A stretch of 64,000 nt of DNA from Planktothrix paucivesiculata PCC 9631 (GTDB lineage Bacteria > Cyanobacteriota > Cyanobacteriia > Cyanobacteriales > Microcoleaceae), in assembly GCF_900009265.2 (NCBI RefSeq), contig NZ_LR735004.1:56101-120100 (forward strand), in the 5' to 3' direction. The position numbers and the translations under genes were made by a program. Of this stretch, positions 18,167-27,450 are shown piece by piece. Under the pieces are notes generated by a model. The model worked only from the letters and a program-made list of their open reading frames with translations. It did not search any database and was not told the DNA's origin. The first letter of the stretch is position 1. The number at the start of each line of letters is the position of its first letter.

Positions 18167-18397
18167 ACCGACATCCGATTTGCACTCCCATCCTACCGCA
18201 GCCCGTCTATTCTAAAATTCTTAAGTTAAATTACAAAAACAACTCTTGGAGCATCCAAAGTATTAATAAGACTTATCCTACCCGGATTTCCAGCAGATTA
18301 CGTCCGATAGAAGCGCTAAAGGGTATATTCTGATATAAAGATTTGTAAAATTCACCAAAAACGCTTGGCGTATCTTAATACTTTCTCAAGGAGTCCC

Positions 18398-19315
18398 ATG
18401 AAGCACAAGTCAATTGCAGAACGATTTTGCCTCACGGCTCACGTTGTGTCAACCCTATTTGGACTGGCGGGGTTATTGTTTATCCTCCCTAACCCTGAAC
18501 TGGTCGCTAATTTACCTCCTATGGGGATGAATATCTTTGTCTGGAGTATGGCGACCGGAGGTGTGGCTTATATTGTGTTTGGGGCGGCGGCGCTGGCATT
18601 ATATGGCTATCGCACTTTAGGGCTAGGAACAACCTTAGCCTTTATGATTCCCTCCCTATTGTTATCCTTATCCAGTGAACTTTTAGGAACTAGCACCGGA
18701 TTTCCCTTTGGTCATTATCAATATTTGAGTGGTTTAGGTTATAAAATAGCCGGACTGGTTCCCTTCACAATTCCCTTATCTTGGTTTTATATGGGTTTAA
18801 CTTGCTATTTGTTAGCCCGGGCTGGTTTAAAATTAAAAATGGGAGACAGTTGGATACGTCAACTCTGGGCTTTAGCATTAGGGGCCGTATTACTAACCGC
18901 TTGGGATTTGGTATTAGACCCCGCCATGAGTCAAGCTCCTTTTCCTTTTTGGCAATTTCAAGAAGTGGGTGAATTCTTTGGAATGCCCTATCGAAATTTA
19001 GCCGGATGGATGGGAACGGGCTTTATTTTTATGAGCGTCGGGGCGTTTTTATGGCGCAAAACTCCGATTGCTTTATCTCGCTCCCAATTAACCTTACCCC
19101 TGATTGTTTATATCACCAATTTCTTTTTTGGAGCGGCGATTACCGTTGTCGAATTAGATACTCGGTTCCTATTTCCAGTAGCTTTAAGTATTCTATTTGG
19201 AGTGGTTCCAGCCATTATTTTCTGGTGGAATGCTAAACCTTCTTTGGATACCATGGAAAGTTTATTATCTAGCGATAGTATTACTCCATCGACCGTTGAA
19301 GCTGTTGTGAAGTAA
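18398..19315 (+). CDS. cruF: Carotenoid 1',2'-hydratase CruF
   Basis: The 305-residue, seven- or eight-helix membrane protein belongs to the CruF/bisanhydrobacterioruberin hydratase family (COG2324). CruF adds water across the C1'-C2' bond of gamma-carotene on the way to myxol glycosides (myxoxanthophyll). Conserved polar residues within helices include the STGFPFGHYQY segment (about 105-115) and the TAWDLVLDPAMS segment (about 168-179). The ATG at 18398 has AAGGAG five bases upstream, so it is preferred to a TTG 33 bases earlier. cruG follows 19 bases later in the same direction, the typical pair in cyanobacteria. Confidence 0.92.
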   Translation: MKHKSIAERFCLTAHVVSTLFGLAGLLFILPNPELVANLPPMGMNIFVWSMATGGVAYIVFGAAALALYGYRTLGLGTTLAFMIPSLLLSLSSELLGTSTGFPFGHYQYLSGLGYKIAGLVPFTIPLSWFYMGLTCYLLARAGLKLKMGDSWIRQLWALALGAVLLTAWDLVLDPAMSQAPFPFWQFQEVGEFFGMPYRNLAGWMGTGFIFMSVGAFLWRKTPIALSRSQLTLPLIVYITNFFFGAAITVVELDTRFLFPVALSILFGVVPAIIFWWNAKPSLDTMESLLSSDSITPSTVEAVVK

Positions 19316-19334
19316 GTATGAAGATTTAAAAAGG

Positions 19335-20648
19335 ATGGGTAAGGTAAAGCCCATCTTTTTTATCCTTCTTTGTGTCCTTGTATTTTTGTATTTCCTATTC
19401 CTTTCTGTACTAATTTTAATGTTGAATCCAATCTTATTAATAATTCCTAATTTCTCAGTCACTAATTCTTGGGTTATATTATTTTTTGGGGTGATATTAC
19501 TATTACAAATTCCCGCCACCATAATTTTATTATCTCGGTTATTCAAAGGGGCGATTAGGGTTCCCCCTCTACAACCCCAAAACCCCAGCTTAGAACTGTT
19601 AGGAACCGTAAGTATTGTGGTTCCCACATTGAATGAAGCCGCCCGGGTCACGCCCTGTTTAGAAGGGCTAACACGGCAAAGTTATGAAGTTAGAGAAATC
19701 CTAATTGTTGATAGTCATTCCCAGGATGGAACCCAGGATATTATTCAACAATTCGCTGAATCTGATCCCAGATTTAGATTGATTTTAGATGATCCTTTAC
19801 CTCCAGAATGGGTGGGTCGTCCTTGGGCACTCAATACGGGTTTTTTGAAAAGTTCTGAAAAAAGTGAATGGATTTTAGGCATTGATGCGGATACGCTCCC
19901 CCAACCGGGTTTAGTGGCGAGTGTGGTGCAAACGGCGATCGCAAATCAATATGATTTATTATCATTATCCTGTAAATTTATTCTGAAATATCCGGGGGAA
20001 TTGTGGTTACAACCTGCCCTATTAATGACTTTAGTTTATCGGTTTGGATCACCCGATTTGTCACCCCAAAAACCCGAACGGGTGATGGCTAATGGTCAAT
20101 GTTTTTTATGTCGGCGTTCGGTATTAGAAAAAGTCGGGGGATATTCGAGTGCTAAAAATTCCTTTTGTGATGATGTAACTTTAGCTAGAAATATTGCTCA
20201 ACAAGGTTTTAAAGTTGGGTTTTTAGATGGCGCAAATGTGTTAACTGTTAGAATGTATGATGGATTAAAAGATACTTGGGAGGGTTGGGGGCGATCGCTC
20301 GATCTCAAAGATGCTTGTTCTAAAACCCAACTGTGGGGAGATTTATTTCTCTTATTCGCAGTTCAGGCTTTACCCTTACCATTATTACTAATTAATCTAA
20401 TCTTTTCCTCTAGTCTATCCCTACCCGGTTTTTTGAGTTCAACGATATTAGGATTAAACGGTTTTTTAGTATTTCTACGGATAATATTAACAGCCGCAAT
20501 CTCTTTATCCTATGATTTGAGTCAAGCTCAAATGCCTTGGGTATTTTGGTTATCTCCCCTCGCTGATCCAGTCGCCGTATTAAGATTATGGATATCTGCA
20601 ACTCAGACTCAAATTCAATGGCGAGGGAGAACCTACGAAAAGAATTAA
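19335..20648 (+). CDS. cruG: Carotenoid 2'-O-glycosyltransferase CruG (GT2)
   Basis: The 437-residue protein has N-terminal membrane helices (about 5-65), a GT-A family 2 domain and C-terminal membrane helices. The GT domain starts at VSIVVPTLNEAARV (about 91-104), has the DAD metal site in GIDADTLPQ (about 181-189), and a C-terminal acceptor motif FCDDVTLAR. In cyanobacteria CruG attaches the sugar to the 2'-hydroxyl of myxol. The pairing with cruF supports this role. The ATG used has AAGG directly against it, so translation may begin at a later Met (for example codon 29). The exact start is uncertain. Confidence 0.88.
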   Translation: MGKVKPIFFILLCVLVFLYFLFLSVLILMLNPILLIIPNFSVTNSWVILFFGVILLLQIPATIILLSRLFKGAIRVPPLQPQNPSLELLGTVSIVVPTLNEAARVTPCLEGLTRQSYEVREILIVDSHSQDGTQDIIQQFAESDPRFRLILDDPLPPEWVGRPWALNTGFLKSSEKSEWILGIDADTLPQPGLVASVVQTAIANQYDLLSLSCKFILKYPGELWLQPALLMTLVYRFGSPDLSPQKPERVMANGQCFLCRRSVLEKVGGYSSAKNSFCDDVTLARNIAQQGFKVGFLDGANVLTVRMYDGLKDTWEGWGRSLDLKDACSKTQLWGDLFLLFAVQALPLPLLLINLIFSSSLSLPGFLSSTILGLNGFLVFLRIILTAAISLSYDLSQAQMPWVFWLSPLADPVAVLRLWISATQTQIQWRGRTYEKN

Positions 20649-20815
20649 AACCCAAATGTGTTGGCAAATAATTGTTACCTCTTTTAAAACTGTCCTTAGT
20701 ATTGCTATAATTGAAACATCCGATTACTACTTGCCAAGAGCGATAATTACTTAATTTTTATGTTTCTATAATGTTGTCAGCAATTGTTTGTTGGTGTAAT
20801 TAGGGAAATGTTGCT

Positions 20816-21367
20816 ATGGAATACCAATTTGATTTTAATATTGAGAAAGGTATAGAATCTGTTCTTTACATATTGGAGCTATTAGAGAATAAGGTTCAAC
20901 CAACAATTCATAGTGTTTCTAAGGTGTTGTATTTTGCTGATCAAAAACACTTAGAAAAATATGGAAGGTTGATTTGTGGTAATAGTTATTACGCTATGAA
21001 ACATGGCCCCGTTCCCAGTGAGATTTATGATTTAGTGAAATTAGTGCGTGGAGATTTGTCTCCTATTTTTAACCCTGCGCCAGAAATATCTGAACAGGTT
21101 CTTCATGCTTTCAAGATAGTTGATAAGCATAACATCAAAAAGCTGAGAGAGCCTAATACAGATTTTTTGAGTGAGTCTGATATTGAATGTTTAAATTATT
21201 CAGCAACAGAATATAGAAGTTTGTCTTTTGAAGAACTGACAAATTTAAGTCACGATCAAGCCTGGAAATCTGCGGATGAGAACGATATAATTGATGTGGA
21301 AGATATGATCAAAACCTTTGATAATTCCGAAGAACTTATTGAACATTTGCAAAATCCTCATCCATAA
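20816..21367 (+). CDS. Panacea-domain (DUF4065) antitoxin-like protein
   Basis: The 183-residue protein matches the DUF4065/Panacea (SocA-like) fold: KVLYFADQKHLEKYGRLI (about 37-54) and YYAMKHGPVPSEIYDLV (about 61-77) are the family hallmarks. Panacea proteins act as antitoxins or chaperone-like adaptors for very diverse toxins encoded next to them. The gene is AT-rich compared with neighbours and isolated from core operons, which suggests recent acquisition. A truncated reading frame starts 11 bases after its stop and may be what is left of the toxin. Confidence 0.82.
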   Translation: MEYQFDFNIEKGIESVLYILELLENKVQPTIHSVSKVLYFADQKHLEKYGRLICGNSYYAMKHGPVPSEIYDLVKLVRGDLSPIFNPAPEISEQVLHAFKIVDKHNIKKLREPNTDFLSESDIECLNYSATEYRSLSFEELTNLSHDQAWKSADENDIIDVEDMIKTFDNSEELIEHLQNPHP

Positions 21368-21378
21368 TTTAGAACTTT

Positions 21379-21540
21379 ATGCCAGCTAAATGGGAAATAT
21401 TTTATGTGCAATCTTGTCGCCATACTAAGCCAAGTCCCAAGGATAAGTTTGTTTTAATCGCATATATTGATCCTTCACCTTATGGATTTCTGATCAATTC
21501 CCAAGTTAATAAATATCTTAAAAACAGAATTTTAAAATAG
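21379..21540 (+). pseudogene. Short ORF after the Panacea gene, possible truncated toxin
   Basis: The 53-codon frame begins MPAKWEIFYVQSC and contains FVLIAYIDPSPYGFLINSQ, which has the feel of the small protein usually encoded next to Panacea antitoxins (normally 120-160 residues). The stop at 21538 comes just before a GCGATCGC octamer. A different frame stays open to 21617 (ending KVLPRNEEELY), as expected after a frameshift or internal loss. The assignment is an inference from position and length. Confidence 0.45.
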
Positions 21541-21660
21541 GGCGATCGCTAAATATTGGACTTTGGACAAAATTAAAAGCATATAAAGTTCTCCCCCGTA
21601 ATGAGGAAGAACTTTACTAAATCAGCACTCGACAATAAACAATCAACGGTCAGCAAACTG

Positions 21661-21930
21661 CTAGTTAACTCGTTCTAACTGCCAGAGAATTTGATTACCT
21701 TCTCGCCGCACTCTGGATACCTCCCAGTTGCGCCAGGCCCAGTTATCCCCTCGACTGGTGACAGCACTAGCATTAATATCCATGAGATCAGCCAGTTCAG
21801 AACTACTGATTAAGTAGCCTTTGGTAGCAATTTCATCAGCAATATGCAGGGTTTCGATCAAATTGCGAAGTTGGTTCACCCTAACCTCGCGCGGTAGGTT
21901 TTCCAGTGAATCGTTAATTAAGTCAGTCAT
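21661..21930 (-). CDS. Small hypothetical protein with HTH-like segment
   Basis: This 89-residue protein belongs to no family I can name. Residues about 37-62 (GYLISSSELADLMDINASAV) read like a helix-turn-helix with a polar recognition helix, so DNA binding is possible. It ends in a short beta-rich tail with Trp and Arg residues (WEVSRVRREGNQILWQLE). It lies 61 bases downstream of rimM on the same strand and could share its transcript. Confidence 0.55.
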   Translation of the reverse strand: MTDLINDSLENLPREVRVNQLRNLIETLHIADEIATKGYLISSSELADLMDINASAVTSRGDNWAWRNWEVSRVRREGNQILWQLERVN

Positions 21931-21991
21931 GGCAAGATCTCAGACAGCAAGATTAGAGTCTATCATACAGCCCGTTAATAAAAGGTTTCGT

Positions 21992-22609
21992 TCACGTCAT
22001 TTTCTCAATTAACCCAGGGGGCGGGGTAATTTCAATCCGTTTTTGTTCTAAATCCACAATTGGAACAATCTCTTTTACAAAGGGAATCAAAACCGTGGGT
22101 AGGGGTTTAGGTTTACGTTTCTTCTTAGATTTACGATGAATCCCCTCGGGAATCGGTTCAGAAACTAGCGTGTCTTGGGTAGGAGTCGGGGAATATAACT
22201 CCACTTCGAGTAAATCATTCCCGGCTGAAATCACATCTATGACTTTTCCGATCGCTTCCGCTTTTTCCGGGTCAAAGACTTCCAACCCAATTAAATCTAA
22301 AACATAAAATTCACCTTCCTCTAAATGGGGACGATCTTGATCAGTAATCAACAAAGGACAGCCCTGTAACGCTTCCGCCTGATTCCGATCTTCAATTCCT
22401 TCGATTTCAACCACATAAATGCCCTTACTGGGCATTAAATAGCCCCCCAAAAATTCCACTGGTTCGGGTTCAGTTTGTCCCGGCTTTAATAACCATCGTT
22501 GTCCCGGTTCAATAAATCGTTCTGGAAAATCCGAATTGGGATAAACCCGGACTTCTCCTGTTAACCCATGAGCCGCAACAACTGTCCCGATCTCGATCCA
22601 CTCAGACAT
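21992..22609 (-). CDS. rimM: Ribosome maturation factor RimM
   Basis: RimM binds ribosomal protein S19 and helps mature the 30S head domain. The protein starts with IGTVVAAHGLTGEVRVYP, the RimM N-terminal signature, and the PRC-barrel domain follows from about residue 95 (EGEFYVLDLIGLEVFD). At 205 residues it is longer than the usual 170-180. A Lys-rich insert with KSKKKRKPKP near 158-167 accounts for the difference and may contact rRNA. The usual trmD and rpsP neighbours are absent. Confidence 0.93.
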   Translation of the reverse strand: MSEWIEIGTVVAAHGLTGEVRVYPNSDFPERFIEPGQRWLLKPGQTEPEPVEFLGGYLMPSKGIYVVEIEGIEDRNQAEALQGCPLLITDQDRPHLEEGEFYVLDLIGLEVFDPEKAEAIGKVIDVISAGNDLLEVELYSPTPTQDTLVSEPIPEGIHRKSKKKRKPKPLPTVLIPFVKEIVPIVDLEQKRIEITPPPGLIEKMT

Positions 22610-22696
22610 GATAGTATTTCTTAATTCTTGCTGTTCTTCAATAATTTGATCCTGGGGATATCCAATTTGGATTTCCTCGATTCACGCTTAGATGAT

Positions 22697-24070
22697 ATGA
22701 AAAACACAAACAAATTTGCGCTCACCTTCGCCTTTTGTCGATTTGGGACAGTGGGGAAGTTCACACCTAAGCTATTTGATCAACGGAGCCCGATTGCTAC
22801 CGCTACCATTTTACTGTTTTTTACCTGTTTATCCCCATATTCCCTAGCTCAAAATTCCCCGTTATCAGAATCTTCGGTGCGGGAACAGGAGATTAAAAAT
22901 CAAGTAGAAAATCAGGTTGATAATACCTTCCGTCGGTATCTGGCATTATTAAGTTTAATTTTACTATTATTACTGCTTTTAAATACGATCGCAGCCTGCG
23001 GAGTTTGGTTTTTACTGAAAAAATTAGCCCAACAAACGGCATCCGCAGAGCAGGAAATTGAAAGTCTTAAAACCGATACCCTGACGGAGATAGAACGGGT
23101 ACTCACCGAAGCTAGACAAATTTTATATCAATTGCAAAATAAAAATGATTTAGCCCATGAAACCTTACAAACTCTCACGACTCAAACTCCCTTACCTGTG
23201 ATGGAAGCGGTTTGGGCGGAACAGTCAGAAAACAATAAATCGGGTGCAGAGATTGAGGAATTATTACCCGAAATTCATGATCAATCTGTAACTGATGAAA
23301 CAGCACTCCCGGTAAATTCGGCTGAGGAAGTTTCAGTTCCGATTGTATTACCTATTGCCTCGGAAAACGAGAAAAATCAAACTCCGGCTCCGGTTGAAGT
23401 TGAAGAAAAATCTACTGACGCAACGGCCGAGCAAACTCCAGTCTTAGAGGTTGAACCTGAAGCAGAACTTAAACAAGCGATTAGTTTAGCAAAACAGGGA
23501 GATAAATTATTTTTGGACGGGGATTTAGAAGCCGCAATTGAAAGTTATGATCAGGCGTTAAAAATTAAACCTGATTTAGCAGAAGTTTGGAATAATCGCG
23601 GGGTAGCACTGACCCGATTACAACGATATCATGAAGCCATTGTTTCCTATGAAAGCGCAATTCAGTTGCGATATCATTATGCCGATGCGTGGAATAATCG
23701 AGGAGTGGCTTTAGGAAAACTCAATCATTATGAAGCCGCGATTTTATCCTACCAACGGGCTATTGATTTAAAGTCTAATTATATGGATGCCTGGAATAAT
23801 CGGGGCTTTGCTTTAGCGAAACTGCAAAAGTATGATGAGGCGATTTCATCGTATAATCAAGCGGCTAAAATTCGTCCTGATTTTTACCGAATTTGGTATA
23901 ACAAAGCCCGATGTTATGCGGTTCAAGGGCAAGTGGAGTTAGCGCTGGAAAATCTAAAACGGGCTACGCGCTTAAATCCCGAAGCCTGTCAAAAGTTAGT
24001 AAAACGGGAAACGGATTTTGATCCGATTCGACAGGATAAAAACTTTTTAAAGTTAAATTTCGACTCCTAA
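22697..24070 (+). CDS. Membrane-anchored TPR protein
   Basis: The protein has a signal-like hydrophobic segment (about 35-52, ending SLAQ), a membrane helix (about 82-108) and an Ala/Glu-rich linker. Four or five tetratricopeptide repeats run from about 270 to 445, with repeated AWNNRGVAL and EAxxSYxxA patterns. TPRs mediate protein contacts; the partner is unknown. An earlier TTG start at 22628 is open, but the ATG at 22697 gives a better N-terminus. The next gene starts 13 bases after its stop and has the same signal, helix and coiled-coil plan, so the pair probably act together. Confidence 0.8.
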   Translation: MKNTNKFALTFAFCRFGTVGKFTPKLFDQRSPIATATILLFFTCLSPYSLAQNSPLSESSVREQEIKNQVENQVDNTFRRYLALLSLILLLLLLLNTIAACGVWFLLKKLAQQTASAEQEIESLKTDTLTEIERVLTEARQILYQLQNKNDLAHETLQTLTTQTPLPVMEAVWAEQSENNKSGAEIEELLPEIHDQSVTDETALPVNSAEEVSVPIVLPIASENEKNQTPAPVEVEEKSTDATAEQTPVLEVEPEAELKQAISLAKQGDKLFLDGDLEAAIESYDQALKIKPDLAEVWNNRGVALTRLQRYHEAIVSYESAIQLRYHYADAWNNRGVALGKLNHYEAAILSYQRAIDLKSNYMDAWNNRGFALAKLQKYDEAISSYNQAAKIRPDFYRIWYNKARCYAVQGQVELALENLKRATRLNPEACQKLVKRETDFDPIRQDKNFLKLNFDS

Positions 24071-24083
24071 TTATTGCAATTAA

Positions 24084-24686
24084 ATGAATATAATTGAATT
24101 AATTTTTGTTAGTTTTTCCGCTTGTTTGAGTCTGTTTTTTCCGGGTTTATTGGGTTATGAATCCTCTAAATCTCAAGATTTAATTAATTACCCGTCTAAC
24201 AATTCCTTAGCTACATCCTACACCAGCGGCGATGGTGTAGATACCACCAGGCGCTATCGCATTTTAATCCGGGATTTAGTTCAAACGGAAATTTCCCAAA
24301 GTTTTAGGCGAGTTAACCCGTTATTATCAACTTGGGTTTTAGTTGCTGTCTTAGTTCCTAGTGCTAGTGTTTTAAGTATTTTAATTTTGTTTTTTAAAAT
24401 TACCCGAGAGAGTCGTAAATTCTCCCAACATTTAGAGAGGGTGAAAGATGATTTTATTCCTGAATTTTATGCAAGAATTGGTGAAGCGCAAGACATTGTT
24501 TATGATCTCCAGGATTCTTTTCAAGTCACAGAAGAAGCAATTCAAGGAATACAAGCAAGGCTAGACTCTCTTTCGACTCAAGATGATGATTTGGAAGAAT
24601 ATACGGTGGAAGATGATAAAAATAGACTCAGAAATCGACGACTGAACTCTTCAAAAAATAGGGAACAGGGAACAGGGAATAGGTAA
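24084..24686 (+). CDS. Small membrane protein with coiled coil, partner of the TPR protein
   Basis: The 200-residue protein has an N-terminal hydrophobic segment (about 3-22) and a membrane helix (about 88-112). A cytoplasmic coiled-coil region (about 115-170) includes AQDIVYDLQDSFQVTEEAIQ. I recognise no family. Its plan echoes the N-terminal half of the preceding TPR protein, whose stop is 13 bases upstream. The last ten residues (NREQGTGNR region) are read from a heptamer tandem repeat (24661-24702). The original stop codon was probably lost or overwritten by that repeat. Confidence 0.65.
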   Translation: MNIIELIFVSFSACLSLFFPGLLGYESSKSQDLINYPSNNSLATSYTSGDGVDTTRRYRILIRDLVQTEISQSFRRVNPLLSTWVLVAVLVPSASVLSILILFFKITRESRKFSQHLERVKDDFIPEFYARIGEAQDIVYDLQDSFQVTEEAIQGIQARLDSLSTQDDDLEEYTVEDDKNRLRNRRLNSSKNREQGTGNR

Positions 24687-24702
24687 TAGGTAATAGGTAA
24701 TG
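24661..24702. repeat. Tandem heptamer repeat (GGGAACA / GGTAATA units)
   Basis: Six head-to-tail 7-base units change gradually from GGGAACA to GGGAATA to GGTAATA to GGTAATG. The last form is the same unit as the repeat at 2321-2355. The array overlaps the 3' end of the preceding gene. Confidence 0.85.
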
Positions 24703-24714
24703 AAGTATTATTTC

Positions 24715-24745
24715 TGTTCCGGTGTTCCGGTGTTCCGGTGTTCCC
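24715..24745. repeat. Tandem octamer repeat (TGTTCCGG)
   Basis: Three exact TGTTCCGG units and a partial fourth lie 12 bases after the heptamer array. Together they fill the gap between the coiled-coil gene and the RTX gene on the other strand. Confidence 0.85.
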
Positions 24746-24769
24746 TTTTGATTCTGAGTTAATTATTAA

Positions 24770-25561
24770 TTAAATAAACACATATTGATCACTGTCTAAT
24801 GTTTGGGCAATATTCCCTTGAACAACGGCTAATAACTGTTGTGACCCATTGGGATTCAGTTTAAAAATTGCCACTCCTGCGGGTACATTAGCAGGTAAAT
24901 TACCAATAGTATATAAATCGCGAGTCCCGCCTAGGAGTAACTTATCTTCATTTCCATCAAAATCCGTAATCAGGGTATAGCCTAAATTCTCATTAGAAAT
25001 GCCCAGCAGGGTATCATCACCTCGGTCGCCTAAGAGCAAATCGCTTCCGGTTCCACCAATCAGACTATCATTGCCTTGACCGCCATAAATGGAATCATCT
25101 GCACTGTCACCAAACAGCGTATCCTGGTCGTTATTCCCAAATATTACATCGGATTCTGGCCCCCCATAAACGGTATCCACTCCGATATCACCAAACAGAG
25201 TATCAAATCCGCTATTTCCGATCAGTAAATCACTCCCTTGACCAGAAAATAGAATATCATCTCCATTTTGTCCTTCCAGGAAATCATCTCCCAGGAAACC
25301 AATAATCGTGTCATTTCCATCTCGACCGGTAATCACATCACGAAGCGCTGTTCCTTCTAGGATATCATCATTTTTTGTCCCAATCAGGGATGCAGCCGGG
25401 GTTAAGGGTGCAATTTGATCTCCATTACGACGTAAAAAGAAAGAGTCTGCACCCTCACCGCCGATGAGTGTATCCACTTCATCATTAAAGACAATTACGG
25501 CTGGGGTCGCAGGGATCGTTTCTCTGGCAACTGGGATAGATACAGATGGAAAGTTTGACAT
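24770..25561 (-). CDS. RTX (hemolysin-type) calcium-binding repeat protein
   Basis: About eight or nine glycine/aspartate-rich nonapeptide repeats (GGxGxDxLx type, such as GRDGNDTIIGF and GGTGSDLLLGDRGDD) run from about residue 75 to 190. They fold into a calcium-filled beta-roll. A 70-residue beta-rich C-terminal part (LITDFDGNEDKLLLGG and onward) is typical of the type I secretion end of RTX proteins. No classical signal peptide is present, as expected for ABC-exporter substrates. No enzymatic domain is seen. It is likely secreted or surface-bound; the role is unknown. Confidence 0.85.
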   Translation of the reverse strand: MSNFPSVSIPVARETIPATPAVIVFNDEVDTLIGGEGADSFFLRRNGDQIAPLTPAASLIGTKNDDILEGTALRDVITGRDGNDTIIGFLGDDFLEGQNGDDILFSGQGSDLLIGNSGFDTLFGDIGVDTVYGGPESDVIFGNNDQDTLFGDSADDSIYGGQGNDSLIGGTGSDLLLGDRGDDTLLGISNENLGYTLITDFDGNEDKLLLGGTRDLYTIGNLPANVPAGVAIFKLNPNGSQQLLAVVQGNIAQTLDSDQYVFI

Positions 25562-25745
25562 TGTACTTCGGGGTAAACAACAAGCGAGGGCAAGAATAAA
25601 AACAACATTTTACACTCAATTGACTATTTTTTATACCCGACAAACTTCTCTATAAATGGTTGTGTTGTTTTTTCGCTCCGCTCCTCTGAATCAATAGACT
25701 CTGATTAGCATACAGAATCAGGATAATTTTTGATCCTATCAGGAA

Positions 25746-26891
25746 TTACCCATGACCGGGATCAAGATTAGGGGTATAGAATTGAGTTAATTTTTCTACG
25801 GTTGTAGTCTCAAAAACCCATTCTAATCCTTGACGATTAATAGCTTTAATTAAAATAATATCTTGTGGGGAAATTTCAGCTAAGGGAAGTTGATAAGACC
25901 AAGACCATTGGGTATCAGAATCCGTGGGTTTAAAAGCAAATAAACCGTTTTCTATAAATTGACCATTAATTGAAACCAGAATAGAGTCTAATTGACCGTT
26001 GGGATTAATTTCTGATATGGTTCCGGTTAATAATAGATTCCCCTCTGGGGTTAAGCTACACCGTTCTATTTTTCCCTGGGGATGGTGACTAAATTGCAGA
26101 GAAGATAGGGGTTTTTGAGGAGTACGAGTGACTAAATATAAATCTTGATAGCCACAAATTCCCTTGGGAATTCGGGAATAAACTGCTTCGCCCTGACTAA
26201 TTGTTTTTAAACTCTGCGCCACGAAACTTTCACCGACATAACTGGTTCCATATTCGTTCATGTCTAAACTGCGACTTTCACTATTAGGAATAAATAAAAT
26301 ATCCGAGGTAGAAATAGCTAAATGGGCGGGTAATAAATCTCGGTCATGAACACTAAACATTAATATTCCTTCGGGAGATAATAAGGAATAGAGTTTTTGT
26401 AACCAAGTTAAAAACGTGGCTTCAGGAAGATGACTAAAAAACGAACAAGCTAAAATAGAATCAAAAGATTGTTGGATCGGATAGTCCTGGGGATAGGTGG
26501 TAGAAACAATTCCTTGCACCCCAAATTGTTCGGTTTGAAACTGCACCGCCTGGGCATAAATATCAGAAATCCAAAGGTTTTGAGGCGGGATTTCCTGAAC
26601 CAAAAACCGGGTAAAACGACCATAACCACTGGCAAAATCCAAGAAAGACGAAATCCGATCTAATTGTCCAAACTGCCACTTTAAAACCTGTCTAACGCTA
26701 TCTAAAATCCGACGCCCATTAAAATAATACCGAATACAAGCCCGATCGGGTGTGCCGTGATTCGCTAAGGCAAATAAATACATTTCATCTTGATCACAAA
26801 TAGTCGAATTAAAAGTATCAGGAAACAAGGTTTGATCTTGAATAAACCGTTGACAAGCTAAGGAGTGAGGAGCTAAATTAACAAACTGCAT
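25746..26891 (-). CDS. SAM-dependent methyltransferase-like protein
   Basis: A class I methyltransferase core covers about residues 60-240. Motif I is FLDFASGYGRFTRFL (about 83-97), an acidic residue at the end of strand 2 lies in ISDIYAQAV, and a later strand is FDSILACSFFSHLPE. A C-terminal domain of about 130 residues (250-381) is beta-rich and without a recognised family. The substrate is unknown; such fused proteins often modify glycans or lipids. The gene stands alone. Confidence 0.8.
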   Translation of the reverse strand: MQFVNLAPHSLACQRFIQDQTLFPDTFNSTICDQDEMYLFALANHGTPDRACIRYYFNGRRILDSVRQVLKWQFGQLDRISSFLDFASGYGRFTRFLVQEIPPQNLWISDIYAQAVQFQTEQFGVQGIVSTTYPQDYPIQQSFDSILACSFFSHLPEATFLTWLQKLYSLLSPEGILMFSVHDRDLLPAHLAISTSDILFIPNSESRSLDMNEYGTSYVGESFVAQSLKTISQGEAVYSRIPKGICGYQDLYLVTRTPQKPLSSLQFSHHPQGKIERCSLTPEGNLLLTGTISEINPNGQLDSILVSINGQFIENGLFAFKPTDSDTQWSWSYQLPLAEISPQDIILIKAINRQGLEWVFETTTVEKLTQFYTPNLDPGHG

Positions 26892-27037
26892 TGACTGTTT
26901 TAAAAAATATAAGTTTTCCGATCCATTTCATCTTACAGAAGACTGGGAACCCAAACAATCCGATCGCCCTTGTCAAAAATTGCCCCCTTTGGCGGTAAAA
27001 TACTAAAGCAATAGTGATCACAACTTCATCCAAAGCT

Positions 27038-27412
27038 ATGCGAGTTTATGTACTACTGTTCAACGCTGGAACAGAAAATGAAGGAATTCATACGATTCAG
27101 ATGGGCGATCGCAATAAAGTGTTAATATTTGAAGACGAGGATGATGCCATTCGCTTTGGCGTGCTTCTGGAAGCTCAGGATTTCCCAACGGCTACGGTAG
27201 AAGCCATTGACGAGGAAGAAATTAAGGAATTTTGTATTTCGGTTGACTATGACTGGGAACTGGTTGGGTCTGGCGAGTTAGCCATTCCTCCCGAAAATAA
27301 CGTTGATCAAACGGATTGGCAAGTCGAGGAAGACCAACCCCTAGAGAAAGAGCCGGATTTTGTCTCACCGGAATTAGACGATATTCGCAAACGGCTAGAA
27401 GGGTTATTATAA
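27038..27412 (+). CDS. DUF3110 protein
   Basis: The 124-residue acidic protein begins MRVYVLLFNAGTENEGIHTI and matches the cyanobacterial DUF3110 family, which is of unknown function. Residues about 25-85 hold the conserved part (FEDEDDAIRFGVLLEAQDFP). The ATG at 27038 is chosen over a GTG 24 bases earlier because it starts at the family's usual first residues. It is followed after 38 bases by murQ in the same direction, so the two may be co-transcribed. Confidence 0.85.
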   Translation: MRVYVLLFNAGTENEGIHTIQMGDRNKVLIFEDEDDAIRFGVLLEAQDFPTATVEAIDEEEIKEFCISVDYDWELVGSGELAIPPENNVDQTDWQVEEDQPLEKEPDFVSPELDDIRKRLEGLL

Positions 27413-27450
27413 TTGGGTTTAAAGAGTACAGATTGTAGGTCAAGCTAAAT

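Noticed and set aside
21992-22609. Lys-rich insert of RimM as a separate fused domain
   Set aside because: It is a short basic loop within a normal RimM and has no fold of its own.
24770-25561. RTX protein as an active toxin
   Set aside because: Only repeats and a secretion-type end are seen; there is no enzymatic or pore-forming domain.
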